64,000 bases of DNA from contig CAJUEJ010000001.1 of the NCBI GenBank assembly GCA_910585435.1, positions 221,575 to 285,574 on the forward strand, written 5' to 3'. Both the position numbers and the translations under genes were made by a program. Numbering within the stretch: the stretch's first letter is position 1; every line of letters begins with the position of its first letter. Shown here piece after piece: positions 52,420 to 60,838 of this stretch. Source of the stretch: an uncultured Hungatella sp. GTDB lineage: Bacteria; Bacillota; Clostridia; Lachnospirales; Lachnospiraceae. The notes below the pieces were generated by a model that was not told where the DNA came from, searched no databases, and saw only the letters and a program-made list of their open reading frames with translations.

Positions 52420-54694
52420 GCTGATGAAGGAAGATTTAAAACGGCGGATATGGGTTTTTGCCCTGACCATTTTGGGGCTTACATTTACCATTCTGGTTCC
52501 TACAGCTATCAAATGTAGTGAGTTTGCGGAGGAGGCCGGTACATGGGGAGTTTTTACCAGGAAGCGGATGGTGGCCAACATCGTGAACCTGCTGGGGCCA
52601 AATGGGATGGCGGTGTTTATCCTTCTGGCTGCAGGGATTTTGTGGGCTGTGTCAGGGTTCCACTATCTGCACAACAGCAAGAAGGTGGATTTCTTTCACA
52701 GTATTCCGGTAAAGAGGCGTACCTTGTTTCTGTCAGTGTATCTCAATGGGATCCTGGTTCCTGCTGTTATTTATCTGGTGATGCAGGTGATATCTGTGGC
52801 ACTGGCGGTGAAAGTCCATGTGGGGATCAATCATATAAATACCATACCCATACAGTATTTTGTGCTGAATATGGTCTATTACAGCATGCTGTACACAACC
52901 GCAGTGGTGGCTATGATGCTCACCGGCAATGTGGTGATCGCCCTTTTAGGCAACATGGTGTTCTGGGCCTACGGGCCTGCGGTGACGGCTCTGGTCCGGG
53001 GATACTATGAATGGTTTCATACGTATTATGAGACGCCGGAGAGTATGGCAAAGTTTTACCGGTTTATCAGGTATACATCGCCCTTTGCCAATTATATGTA
53101 TGAGCTTCAGATTACAGGGGAAGATCATCTGGAATTCGGGGCGCTTCTGGGGGCTGCTTTGGTGACAGCGGCGCTGGCGGTGTTAGCCTATTCCCTGTAT
53201 AAGCTCCGCCCGTCGGAGGCGGCGAAAAAAGCTATGGCATTTCCAAAGACAGAGATGCCTGTGAAGGTATTGCTGGTGATTCCCATGGCACTGGCTTTCG
53301 GAATGTTTTTCTATGCCATACGGGGCAGGGGATTCTGGCTTGTGTTTGGAACCGTGCTGGGAGTGCTGCTGACCCACTGTATGATGGAGATTATCTATAA
53401 TTTTGATTTCCGGAAACTGTTTGGGCACAGGATACACCTGGGGGTATGTATGGCGGCGGCAGTGCTTTTGTCTCTGGCAGGGTACTATGACTGGTATGGG
53501 TATGATTCCTGGCTGCCGGATCCGTCCAAGGTAGCAAGCGCATCGGTGGTTATGGGGTACCATGACGACTGGGTTACCTATGGGCGGCCCCAAAAGGAGG
53601 ATACTGTACTGGAAGACGGGACGGAAGGGGACAGTTATTACTGGAGTTACCAGAGTCCAGATGATTATATTTTCCAGAACATGAAGCTGAAGGATATTTA
53701 TTCGGTGACAGAAATAGCGAAAAAGGGTGTGTGGGCAGATGAGGCCAGGCGGAAAAACCAGCTTCCCGTCACCTATAATGAGTGGGAATGGTGGGTGATA
53801 CGGTTCCAGATGAACAACGGCAAAGTGGTATATCGGAACTATTCCATCCCAATGGATGAGGAGAGCAGGGAGCTGCGGGATGTGATCCATGACAACACGG
53901 AGTATAAGCAGGGGGTATACCCGCTTCTCAGCCAGACGGCTTCCGATACGGTTGCGGTGAATTTTCAGCAGTATGACAATAAGCAGAAGGCCAGGCTGGA
54001 CAATGAGCAGACGGCAAGGCTTCTCAATACGTATCAGAGAGAGTTTCTTGGGCTTACGATGGACAGCAGAAGGAAGGAGCTGCCTCTGGGAACGATTCAG
54101 TTTATGACCAGGGAACACCTGGAGGCCGAGGAATATAACAATAATAAGCGGTATTACAACCTGGAGGATCGCTGCTATTATCCGGTTTATCCATCCTTTA
54201 CAGGGACTCTTCAGCTTCTTGAGGAGGCAGGGATTACCTGGGTTTTGCTGGATGAAAGCACAGTGGGCAGTGTGGAAATCGCTTATCACGATGCCGGAGA
54301 GTATATGGGCAGCTATTATGATGAGTACGGGAACTATGTTTATGCCGACTATAACAGCTCTTGGGATTCGATGCCAGAGATGGCTGTGGAGGAGAAGACA
54401 GAGGCATTTTTGGGGAAAACGGTTACGTATAATGAGAAAGAGGATCTTCAGGTTCTGGCTCCTGCCCTGTGCTTCAGGGATTATTATACCATGAACAACT
54501 ATTATGAGATAGATATTCCGGAGTATATTGATGTGACGGCGGTTTTAAAGGAGATAGAAGGGGAAGAGACAGAGCGAATAGACGGGTACCGGGACGGCAG
54601 TACAACAGAAAGAGGAAAAAGCTTTTATCTGGACAGGAACAAAATACCTGGAGAGATGTGGGGGAAGTATCATCTGGATTATTTGCAAGAATAG
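52394..54694 (+). CDS. ABC transporter permease (copy 2)
   Basis: The 766-residue permease has the same N-terminal motif (MTSKNLCFKLMKEDLKRRIW), membrane plan and DWYGYDSWLP as copy 1. Its extracytoplasmic domain is longer, with a Tyr/Asp-rich insertion (YMGSYYDEYGNYVYADY). The extra-membrane parts have diverged more than the membrane core, suggesting different cargo or sensing. It is the last gene of the operon. Confidence 0.86.
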   Translation: MTSKNLCFKLMKEDLKRRIWVFALTILGLTFTILVPTAIKCSEFAEEAGTWGVFTRKRMVANIVNLLGPNGMAVFILLAAGILWAVSGFHYLHNSKKVDFFHSIPVKRRTLFLSVYLNGILVPAVIYLVMQVISVALAVKVHVGINHINTIPIQYFVLNMVYYSMLYTTAVVAMMLTGNVVIALLGNMVFWAYGPAVTALVRGYYEWFHTYYETPESMAKFYRFIRYTSPFANYMYELQITGEDHLEFGALLGAALVTAALAVLAYSLYKLRPSEAAKKAMAFPKTEMPVKVLLVIPMALAFGMFFYAIRGRGFWLVFGTVLGVLLTHCMMEIIYNFDFRKLFGHRIHLGVCMAAAVLLSLAGYYDWYGYDSWLPDPSKVASASVVMGYHDDWVTYGRPQKEDTVLEDGTEGDSYYWSYQSPDDYIFQNMKLKDIYSVTEIAKKGVWADEARRKNQLPVTYNEWEWWVIRFQMNNGKVVYRNYSIPMDEESRELRDVIHDNTEYKQGVYPLLSQTASDTVAVNFQQYDNKQKARLDNEQTARLLNTYQREFLGLTMDSRRKELPLGTIQFMTREHLEAEEYNNNKRYYNLEDRCYYPVYPSFTGTLQLLEEAGITWVLLDESTVGSVEIAYHDAGEYMGSYYDEYGNYVYADYNSSWDSMPEMAVEEKTEAFLGKTVTYNEKEDLQVLAPALCFRDYYTMNNYYEIDIPEYIDVTAVLKEIEGEETERIDGYRDGSTTERGKSFYLDRNKIPGEMWGKYHLDYLQE

Positions 54695-54845
54695 GGCAAA
54701 GCCTGGAGAAAGCGGCATGCAGGTTTACTGTGCAGAACATTGAATTTTTCATACAGATAGCATATACTGTAATCGTCAGGAGATGGCCATACAGTGCCCT
54801 GATGGGAAAATGATTTATATAGAATGGGGAGAGGAGGCTGGAAGT

Positions 54846-55910
54846 ATGGAGAATCTGGAAGAAAAATGCAGGGAGGCAAGAGGGCTTTTGGGGCAGATGC
54901 CAAAGGCTGCTCTGGGCTTTTTTCCCACGCCCTTTTATCAGCTTCAGAGGCTGTCAAAAGAGCTGGGGGTAAACCTGTATATTAAGAGGGATGATTTTAC
55001 CGGGATGAATCTTTTTGGTGGAAATAAGATACGCAAGCTTCAGTATCTTATAGGGGATGCGATGGCAAAGGGGTGTGAGTATGTGTTTACCTTTGGCGCC
55101 ACCCAGTCAAACCATGCCATGCAGACGGTATCAGCCTGCCGCCGGTGGGGGCTGAAACCGGTTTTGTATCTGGTGGCTATTGTGGAACCAGATGAGGAGA
55201 ATCTGCGTTCAAATCTGCTTCTGGATAAGATTATGGGGGCGGAGATTCATGTGGTGAAGATGGAGCCTGGGGAAAGTGAGGAAGAGGCAGAAGAACGGTC
55301 TGTCCGGATGGCCAGGGAACATATAAAGAGGCTGGAGGCTGAGGGACATCACTGCTATGAGGTGCCGATGGGCGGCGCCAGCCCGGCAGGAACCGCAGGA
55401 TTTGTGGAAGGTTATGTGGAATTTGTGGAGCAGGCTTTGGATATGGGGATGGAGCCGGATTATATTTTCCACGGGACGGGTACCGGGGGAACCCTGGCAG
55501 GGCTGGTTGCCGGTAAAGTATTGACCGGATCGAAGGCAGAAATTATTTCCATCAATGTCAGCTGGAAGGATGAAGGGTATCAGGAGCGTGTGAGGGGGCT
55601 GGCCAACCGAAGCCTTGAAATGATTGGGGCAAAGGCGAGAGTGGACACTGTAAAGGATATTCATACGGATTTGAATTATTATCAGCCAGGGTATGAGATG
55701 CCCAACGAAATGGCCAGGGAAGGGATTCTTTTGCTGGCCAGGAAAGAGGGGCTTTTGGCTGACCCGGTATATACCGGGAAGGCATTTGCCGGGATGCTGG
55801 ATTATATCCGCAGCGGGAAGGTGCCTCAGGGAAGCAATGTGGTATTCTGGCATACAGGAGGAGCGACAGCTTTGTTTGCGGAGAAGGAGATTTTGGGGGA
55901 TTTGGTGTAG
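54846..55910 (+). CDS. D-cysteine desulfhydrase / ACC deaminase-like PLP enzyme
   Basis: The 354-residue fold-type II PLP enzyme reads LYIKRDDFTGMNLFGGNKIRKLQYL (PLP lysine K61 in GGNK), then FTFGATQSNHAMQTVSACRRWGLKPVLYL (the S-N-H loop) and the phosphate-binding GTGTGGTLAGLVAG. Family members degrade D-cysteine to pyruvate, H2S and ammonia, or deaminate ACC; the exact substrate is not decidable. ATG 54846 follows GAGGAGG and is preferred to the longer reading from 54783. It appears monocistronic. Confidence 0.9.
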   Translation: MENLEEKCREARGLLGQMPKAALGFFPTPFYQLQRLSKELGVNLYIKRDDFTGMNLFGGNKIRKLQYLIGDAMAKGCEYVFTFGATQSNHAMQTVSACRRWGLKPVLYLVAIVEPDEENLRSNLLLDKIMGAEIHVVKMEPGESEEEAEERSVRMAREHIKRLEAEGHHCYEVPMGGASPAGTAGFVEGYVEFVEQALDMGMEPDYIFHGTGTGGTLAGLVAGKVLTGSKAEIISINVSWKDEGYQERVRGLANRSLEMIGAKARVDTVKDIHTDLNYYQPGYEMPNEMAREGILLLARKEGLLADPVYTGKAFAGMLDYIRSGKVPQGSNVVFWHTGGATALFAEKEILGDLV

Positions 55911-55964
55911 GAAGCGCCCTGCCATCTGGTTTTGCAGGTGGGGGAAATGAGTGAGAAAATTTAG

Positions 55965-55993
55965 TTGACAATCCCTCTTTGAGACAGTAAGAT
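55965..55993 (+). promoter_or_regulatory. Promoter for the zinc-ribbon protein gene
   Basis: TTGACA (55965-55970) and TAAGAT (55988-55993) are spaced 17 bases apart, 22 bp before ATG 56016 and its AAGGAGG site. Confidence 0.75.
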
Positions 55994-56015
55994 AGTCATA
56001 AAGGAGGGATTTACC

Positions 56016-56501
56016 ATGGCATTTTTTGATGAAATTGGAAAGACTCTTGCGGATAAAAGCAAGGAAGCAGCCCAGAAGGCGAAAGGTGTGGCGGAGGTTC
56101 TGCAGCTGAAGGCGCAGATCAGTTCGGAGAACAGCAAGGTAAAGGAACTGTACGGAGCAATCGGCGCTCTCTATTTTAAGAATAATCGGGAGGAGCCGGC
56201 AGATGATTATCAGATGTTCTTTCCGGAAATTGAGAAATCCCTGGCCCACATCGCAGAGATGGAGGCAAAGGTTAAGGAATTGGAAGGGATTCACTGCTGT
56301 GATTCCTGCGGAGCACCTTTGAGAAAGAGTGATTTATTCTGCAGCAAGTGCGGGGCAGAGGTGAAGGCGGAAGAGGTTGTGGCTGAAGCTAAAGATGCTG
56401 ACTGGGAAGAGGCAGAGGATGCAGTTCTGGCGATCGAGGACACAGCAGATGAGGCAGAAGACAAAGCGGAGAGCATCTTTGTGGATGATGACGCGGAGTA
56501 G
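56016..56501 (+). CDS. Coiled-coil protein with C-terminal zinc ribbon
   Basis: The 161-residue protein begins with an amphipathic helical region (FFDEIGKTLADKSKEAAQKAKGV) and a coiled-coil-like segment. A zinc ribbon CDSCGAPLRKSDLFCSKCG (two CxxC pairs) and a very acidic tail follow. Similar proteins are common in Firmicutes and uncharacterised. It has its own promoter at 55965 and terminator at 56531. Confidence 0.82.
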   Translation: MAFFDEIGKTLADKSKEAAQKAKGVAEVLQLKAQISSENSKVKELYGAIGALYFKNNREEPADDYQMFFPEIEKSLAHIAEMEAKVKELEGIHCCDSCGAPLRKSDLFCSKCGAEVKAEEVVAEAKDADWEEAEDAVLAIEDTADEAEDKAESIFVDDDAE

Positions 56502-56530
56502 GATTTAAAGCGGGAAATCAGATGACAGAA

Positions 56531-56589
56531 AGAGTGTAAATCTTCCTGGGGATTGGGGAGGCTTATGCTCTTTTATTTTTGTTTTTTTT
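56531..56589 (+). terminator. Intrinsic terminator after the zinc-ribbon gene
   Basis: AGAG, TAA and CTTCC (56531-56545) pair in order with GGAGG, TTA and CTCT (56557-56571) in an interrupted stem, followed by a long T-rich tract. Confidence 0.7.
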
Positions 56590-56766
56590 AAGGGGCTTAT
56601 AAAGCTTTACACTATGTGATTATTTGATTATAATGTAAGCGGAGAGGAGGCGGCAAAAGAGGAGATAGAGACATTAAAAAATGAAATCAATCGTAAGCTG
56701 TATTAAAAATCACCGCTGATTAACAATCAGCAATGATTTCAATTATAAAAAATAAGGAGGGGTAGC

Positions 56767-57006
56767 ATGAAATGTTTATTTAGCTGTGCAGATGAATACC
56801 TGCGCAAATGTGACTGGAAAGACATGGCGCTGCTTAAGTTCTGCCTGTTTTCCATGGGTGTTTTGACGGGGATGCAGATAGTGGGGAAGGATAAGAAAAA
56901 GGTAAGAATCGCTGCCTCTGTGGTTTTCGTACTTACCTATATTCCTTTGATGATAAAGTTTTTGAAGATTGTGGTGGATAAGAAGAAGGAGGTAACGTGC
57001 GGCTGA
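56767..57006 (+). CDS. Small membrane protein (79 residues)
   Basis: The product begins MKCLFSCADEYLRKCDWKDM and has two hydrophobic segments (LLKFCLFSMGVLTGMQIV and IAASVVFVLTYIPLMIKFL). Similar uncharacterised small proteins occur in Lachnospiraceae; that is recollection, not a search. GGAGG precedes ATG 56767. It is the last chromosomal gene before the prophage. Confidence 0.75.
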   Translation: MKCLFSCADEYLRKCDWKDMALLKFCLFSMGVLTGMQIVGKDKKKVRIAASVVFVLTYIPLMIKFLKIVVDKKKEVTCG

Positions 57007-57180
57007 TATTGTGCTGCAAGGAAGCTTAACAGAGGGAATTTGTGAATAAAAGTGTCGCTTAACTGTATGTCAACATACGTTTGCATTTAAGAAATCTTTA
57101 TAAATCATGAAACCCCTTTAAAATCAATGATTTTTAGCTTTTTGATATGGCATTATGTATCTTCTAAAAAGTGGTTTTTC

Positions 57181-57228
57181 ATGTCCATATCGTGTCCATG
57201 GGCACCAAAATGTCCATCTGGTGTCCAT
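57181..57228 (+). repeat. Integrase arm-type-like repeats at the prophage end
   Basis: Four octamers (A/G)TGTCCAT start at 57181, 57192, 57210 and 57221. They form two 19-bp units of ATGTCCAT-N3-GTGTCCAT separated by 10 bases. They lie just past the 3' end of the integrase gene, where attachment-site arm repeats are expected. The core att sequence is not identifiable without the other end. Confidence 0.65.
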
Positions 57229-57233
57229 GGAAT

Positions 57234-58355
57234 TTACAGCGCAATAGCCCTGTTTACAGCAGACTCCACATCCTCTTTTTCCTCCATAATGTGATTGTAA
57301 GTTCGCAGCACAACCGCATCCGTATCCCCCATAAGCCTGGCGATTTTTTTGATGGATATTGCCGGCACTTGATAACAGAGATTGGTACAGTAGTTGTGCC
57401 TGAATGCATGGGCAGTTAATCCGTAGATTACATGTAGCTTATCTGTACCGCCGGCAGCAGCGTCCATCTTTTTTATAATCTGTTTCCACATATGCTTATA
57501 TGAGGACTCTGTTATCATCCCTCCTTCCTTGTTGTGTATCAGATACGGCCCTTCCAGTGATGGAATATACCGTTTTAAAAATTCCATTAAAAATCCAGGC
57601 ATTGGAACTTGTCGGAATCCATTCTGGCTCTTTGGCTGCTTCAGCTCCGGCAGATTCCCCCGAAACATCACAGAGTTATTGACATTTATCACCCCAGATT
57701 TAAAATCTATGTGGAAATCCTTGTTAAGGGCCAAAACTTCCCCACGTCGTAAGCCGCATCCGTAGATGATATATACAAAGCAGCGTTCCATTGGAGAGAA
57801 ATCTGCTTTTTTAACAGCTTCTACCTCCTCCGGATACAAGGCCCGTTTTTCCTTGGCCTTATATCTGGGCAGGTCGATACCATCGCAGATATCGTTACAG
57901 GCGCCTGCCGGCAGCATCTTTTCCCGGACTGCGGTTTTTATAATCTGCCTAAAGGTAAGTGCTATCTGGTGGCAGGTACAAGGCTTGTCACTGGCCTCAT
58001 TGATAACCAGCTGAAAGTGTGTGCGCCTTATATCGCATAATTTAACTTTATCAAGGGATATGAGGTGCTTTTCGATAATGTTGTCATACATCCTGGACGT
58101 GTTGGCCTCCCGGACATCTTTGTAAGTTTGCCTCCATTCCCTTGCATAAGCGATAAACAACTTATCGGTCTGCTGAACAAACTCACCACTTTTCACCTTG
58201 GCCCTTAATTCATTGACTTTCTTTTCTAGGTCAGCGCTGGACTTTTTGGAGCTTAGATTTACCCGGTGTTTGCTGCCGTCTACATTGTAAGTCCCGTCCC
58301 AGATTTTTGTCCGGAAAAAACCATCTTTTCCCTTTACATATTTTGCTTTTGCCAT
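57234..58355 (-). CDS. Tyrosine recombinase (phage integrase)
   Basis: The 373-residue integrase has an N-terminal arm-binding/AP2-like segment (GKDGFFRTKIWDGTYNVDGSKHRVN), a SAM-like core-binding domain and a catalytic domain. Catalytic residues seen are R203 (YGCGLRRGEVL), H316 and R319 (HAFRHNYCT), and nucleophile Y353 (RTYNHIM). The usual LGH before the tyrosine reads MGDT, so that histidine is replaced by Asp. It faces outward at the prophage edge beside arm-like repeats. It would carry out site-specific integration and, with an excisionase, excision. Confidence 0.93.
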   Translation of the reverse strand: MAKAKYVKGKDGFFRTKIWDGTYNVDGSKHRVNLSSKKSSADLEKKVNELRAKVKSGEFVQQTDKLFIAYAREWRQTYKDVREANTSRMYDNIIEKHLISLDKVKLCDIRRTHFQLVINEASDKPCTCHQIALTFRQIIKTAVREKMLPAGACNDICDGIDLPRYKAKEKRALYPEEVEAVKKADFSPMERCFVYIIYGCGLRRGEVLALNKDFHIDFKSGVINVNNSVMFRGNLPELKQPKSQNGFRQVPMPGFLMEFLKRYIPSLEGPYLIHNKEGGMITESSYKHMWKQIIKKMDAAAGGTDKLHVIYGLTAHAFRHNYCTNLCYQVPAISIKKIARLMGDTDAVVLRTYNHIMEEKEDVESAVNRAIAL

Positions 58356-58518
58356 CCCGCATCCTCCCTTTTTGGTATAAAAATAACAGCCAGCGGAAAA
58401 ACCGCTTGCATGGCTGTTCTAAAGATGGTACAATAGCTTTGCTCAGAGGTACCATCCCAGGTATCCAGGTATCTTTTTTTAATCAAACTGTCTCTGCTGG
58501 CGCAGGGGCGGTTTTGTT

Positions 58519-59289
58519 TTATTCCGCCTTTCCTAAAACTTTCCCCAAAACGCGGACTCCATCTTCGCTTGTTATGATGGGATAACCTGCTTTTAGTGAA
58601 ACTAGACCGTTTTCACCAGCCTTTTTGATGTAAATATTATTATCTTTCTGGAAAATTCCGACATCTCCATTACTTACATGTGTTGTTTTCTCAACAAAAA
58701 CAATATCTCCATCGTAATATTCCGGCTCCATGGAATCCCCATTCACACCTATTACATAATCAGCGTTCTGGTTCATTTCATTTATCGGATATTCCTTTGT
58801 ACCGGCTATCATATCGGAAAATTCCACACTTGTCCCAGCGGCCGCAATCTTTCCATAATAAGCCCACAATCTTGTCGGAACAATTTCCTCCGAAACCTCC
58901 ATATCCATCCTCTGAACCTTTTCCAACTGCTCTTTCTGCTCCCTCAACTTCTCCGCAATAGCATACTCCCTATCCAGTACCGTATCAACTACGACTGCCC
59001 CGTCTGGGGAGTAGTCAGAAATAAGTTTGTACTTTCTGATTCTCTCGTAGTCTTCTTTTGATAATTCAGGCTCTTTTGTTTTATTGTTTTTAATCATATC
59101 TTCTAGTTTATCAGCAGTAATTCCTACCGATTCACATATTTTGCAGATATTTACGTAACTTGCCTTTCCTATTCCGTTTTCTAAAATGGATTTTACTGTT
59201 GAATAGGCAATACCACTTTCTTTCGATACATCAGAAACTTTCATTCCCTTATCTTCCATTAATTTTCGTATTATGGTTGAACGCTCCAA
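58519..59289 (-). CDS. LexA/CI-like phage repressor (XRE + S24 peptidase)
   Basis: This 256-residue protein has an XRE-type helix-turn-helix (MKVSDVSKESGIAYSTVKSILENG) and a C-terminal S24 autoprotease domain. The cleavage site is likely A151-G152 (GKIAAAGTS), with Ser186 in NGDSMEPEYYDGD and the catalytic Lys at 222/223 (IYIKKA). RecA-stimulated self-cleavage would induce the prophage. It is divergent from the Cro-like gene at 59456, with three shared operators between them. Confidence 0.92.
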   Translation of the reverse strand: MERSTIIRKLMEDKGMKVSDVSKESGIAYSTVKSILENGIGKASYVNICKICESVGITADKLEDMIKNNKTKEPELSKEDYERIRKYKLISDYSPDGAVVVDTVLDREYAIAEKLREQKEQLEKVQRMDMEVSEEIVPTRLWAYYGKIAAAGTSVEFSDMIAGTKEYPINEMNQNADYVIGVNGDSMEPEYYDGDIVFVEKTTHVSNGDVGIFQKDNNIYIKKAGENGLVSLKAGYPIITSEDGVRVLGKVLGKAE

Positions 59290-59343
59290 TTCATCACCTC
59301 CAACATGATATTACTATATAATTTACAAAAAGTAAATAGAAAA

Positions 59344-59434
59344 TTGCAAAATTTCGCAATAAAAATTTAAAAAAGCTATTGACAGTTGCGAAATTCTGCG
59401 ATATATTATACTCATGAATTGCGGAGTTCCGCAA
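59344..59434. promoter_or_regulatory. Lysogeny switch: three repressor operators and rightward promoter
   Basis: Three 16-bp dyads with the half-site TTGCRRA lie at 59344-59359, 59386-59401 and 59419-59434 (TTGCGGAGTTCCGCAA is the best). The middle one lies in the spacer between TTGACA (59379-59384) and TATATT (59402-59407), which have 17-base spacing. Occupancy would block the early promoter, as in lambdoid OR regions. Confidence 0.85.
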
Positions 59435-59455
59435 AATAAAGAGAGGAGGAATAAA

Positions 59456-59683
59456 ATGATTGCGGTTAATCCAAAAAATTTGGAAGCAGAGATGACCCGC
59501 GCAAGCATATCAAGAAAGACCATTGCTGATTTGATTGGGTGCTCTTATCGCACAATCCACGCTCGTTTTAATGGCGAACAAGGCTGGACTTACGGAGAGT
59601 GCGTTACTATAAGAGATGAACTGTTTCCGCAAATGACATTGGAGTATTTGTTTCCTTATGAGAAAAGCGGGGTGAGAGCATGA
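59456..59683 (+). CDS. Cro-like phage DNA-binding protein
   Basis: The 75-residue protein (MIAVNPKNLEAEMTRASISRKTIADLIGCSYRTIHARFNGEQGW...) has a helix-turn-helix (RKTIADLIGCSYRTIHARF). It is the first rightward gene after the operators. The GGAGG site before ATG 59456 favours this start over 59414. Its role as Cro-type antagonist is inferred from position and size. Confidence 0.85.
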   Translation: MIAVNPKNLEAEMTRASISRKTIADLIGCSYRTIHARFNGEQGWTYGECVTIRDELFPQMTLEYLFPYEKSGVRA

Positions 59684-59847
59684 GCGAAAACATTACAGCT
59701 ACTTCAATGGAATGGGAAGAAAGGGAACTGCTCCACAAGCAGTTACAGCTACTTGCAGAGCAGTCAAAAGGGTGTGTGCCCACTGAGCTTGCAGAACTTT
59801 CGGCACAAATGGTTGCTATTTACTCGGTTCTGAATCCATGTGAGTGA
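59680..59847 (+). CDS. Small phage protein (55 residues)
   Basis: ATG 59680 overlaps the stop of the Cro-like gene (ATGA). The product (MSENITATSMEWEERELLHKQLQLLAEQSKGCVPTELAELSAQ...) is helical and acidic. No family is recognised. The coupling to the upstream gene supports its being real. Confidence 0.6.
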   Translation: MSENITATSMEWEERELLHKQLQLLAEQSKGCVPTELAELSAQMVAIYSVLNPCE

Positions 59848-59974
59848 AGATGTAGTTATACAAATTTGTCACTACCTCTTCCGGCTTTTTGGACTGGCTG
59901 GACAGTTTATTGTCATGTTGAGCGTGCCCGAAAGCTAATTTGGTAAGTTCCAGTGCGATTTCTTCTTTAGACAT
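59816..59974 (-). CDS. Small phage protein on the minus strand (52 residues)
   Basis: A minus-strand frame from ATG 59974 encodes MSKEEIALELTKLAFGHAQH...NKLSSQSKKPEEVVTNLYNYIFTHMDSEPSK, preceded by AAAGGA with a suitable spacer. It overlaps the end of the plus-strand gene at 59847 by 32 bases, convergently. Similar short MSKEEIA-type proteins occur in phages of related hosts (recollection). The function is unknown. Confidence 0.6.
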   Translation of the reverse strand: MSKEEIALELTKLAFGHAQHDNKLSSQSKKPEEVVTNLYNYIFTHMDSEPSK

Positions 59975-60050
59975 TTTGCATAGTCCTTTCTATACTAGTG
60001 TATTTGGAGAGTTGCATTGATAGTATATGGAAATATTTTGCAAAAGTCAA

Positions 60051-60122
60051 GTAAAATTCTACAAAAAGCACAATATATAGTATGCGTATAAAAATATTTT
60101 TCTATATCATGTAAAATTTTAC
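60051..60122. promoter_or_regulatory. Pair of GTAAAATTYTAC dyads in the early region
   Basis: GTAAAATTCTAC (60051-60062) and the exact palindrome GTAAAATTTTAC (60111-60122) lie 60 bases apart in an AT-rich gap, with a third half-like GTGAAATTTGC at 60130. They differ from the TTGCGGA repressor sites, so a second regulator may act here. Confidence 0.5.
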
Positions 60123-60185
60123 GAATTATGTGAAATTTGCAGACAAAGAGCCGGACAAGGTTCTGGTGTAGAGGAGGTGAGGAAG

Positions 60186-60413
60186 GTGGATAACAAGGAG
60201 TTTTATGAAAAGACAGAGGAATTTGCAAAGAAGATTGTAAGGATGGCAAAAGAGAACGGCCTTACCGTCAGAGAGTTGTATGCGGCGGCAGATACGGCGA
60301 AAGGGATAGCTGACAATTCCATGGTTGATATTGAAAGCATAGAAAAGACAGATTTTCCCTCGCGTCATATCGCCGTTCCTACAGCATCAATGCTTGATGT
60401 TTCTGGTGAGTAG
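60186..60413 (+). CDS. Small phage protein (75 residues)
   Basis: The helical protein reads (V/M)DNKEFYEKTEEFAKKIVRMAKENGLTVRELYAAADTAKGIADNSMVDIES... GTG 60186 is favoured over GTG 60177 because GAGGAGG ends at 60176. A helix-turn-helix-like stretch (LTVRELYAAADTAKGI) is possible. Its end overlaps a minus-strand small gene. Confidence 0.65.
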   Translation: MDNKEFYEKTEEFAKKIVRMAKENGLTVRELYAAADTAKGIADNSMVDIESIEKTDFPSRHIAVPTASMLDVSGE

Positions 60414-60560
60414 TTCAACCTTTTTGTCCATCTCTAAGGTGTGCAAGGCGGTGGTTGTTATTGAGCAAATCAAATTTCTGCCTTCTCTTAAACATAGAGC
60501 ACATTTTTCGGTGCATTCAACTTTGTTTGTTGCACTGCTCATTAAAGGACAAATAGCCAT
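60387..60560 (-). CDS. Small Cys-rich phage protein on the minus strand (57 residues)
   Basis: From ATG 60560 on the minus strand the product is MAICPLMSSATNKVECTEKC...CLREGRNLICSITTTAL..., with five cysteines and a likely metal-binding pattern (CxxxC and CxxC around VECTEKCALC). AAAGGAG precedes the start with good spacing. It converges with the plus-strand gene ending at 60413. The function is unknown. Confidence 0.65.
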   Translation of the reverse strand: MAICPLMSSATNKVECTEKCALCLREGRNLICSITTTALHTLEMDKKVELLTRNIKH

Positions 60561-60655
60561 TATGTATTTTCTCCTTTCTTCCGTATTCCAGATGACGGTC
60601 TGGTACTTACAGTATAGGAGATAAACAAAACAAATTCAATGCAAGGAGGATAAGC

Positions 60656-60838
60656 ATGATTAAAGGTTGCAAAAGCATAGCAGAGTACGCTATTCGTCGA
60701 TTCCTCATTGAGCAGGGATTTCAATTGTCATTCTTTGATTTAGATATGTGTGAAAATCAGGGGACATTAATGGACTGCAACGGAGATTCGTTGACATTTG
60801 TTTATGACAACGAAAAGAAATGTGTGTACACAAAGTAA
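60656..60838 (+). CDS. Small phage protein (60 residues)
   Basis: The product MIKGCKSIAEYAIRRFLIEQ... is a short mixed alpha/beta protein with no family I recognise. AGGAGG precedes ATG 60656. The 140-bp gap after it (60839-60978) holds no gene I can support. Confidence 0.62.
   Translation: MIKGCKSIAEYAIRRFLIEQGFQLSFFDLDMCENQGTLMDCNGDSLTFVYDNEKKCVYTK

Noticed and set aside
56640..56706. Short frame reading EEAAKEEIETLKNEINRKLY
   Set aside because: No convincing start codon, and only ~25 codons; probably a chance frame or remnant.
60394..60624. 76-codon plus-strand frame MMFLVSSSTF...
   Set aside because: It lacks a ribosome site and lies antisense to the better-supported Cys-rich minus-strand gene.
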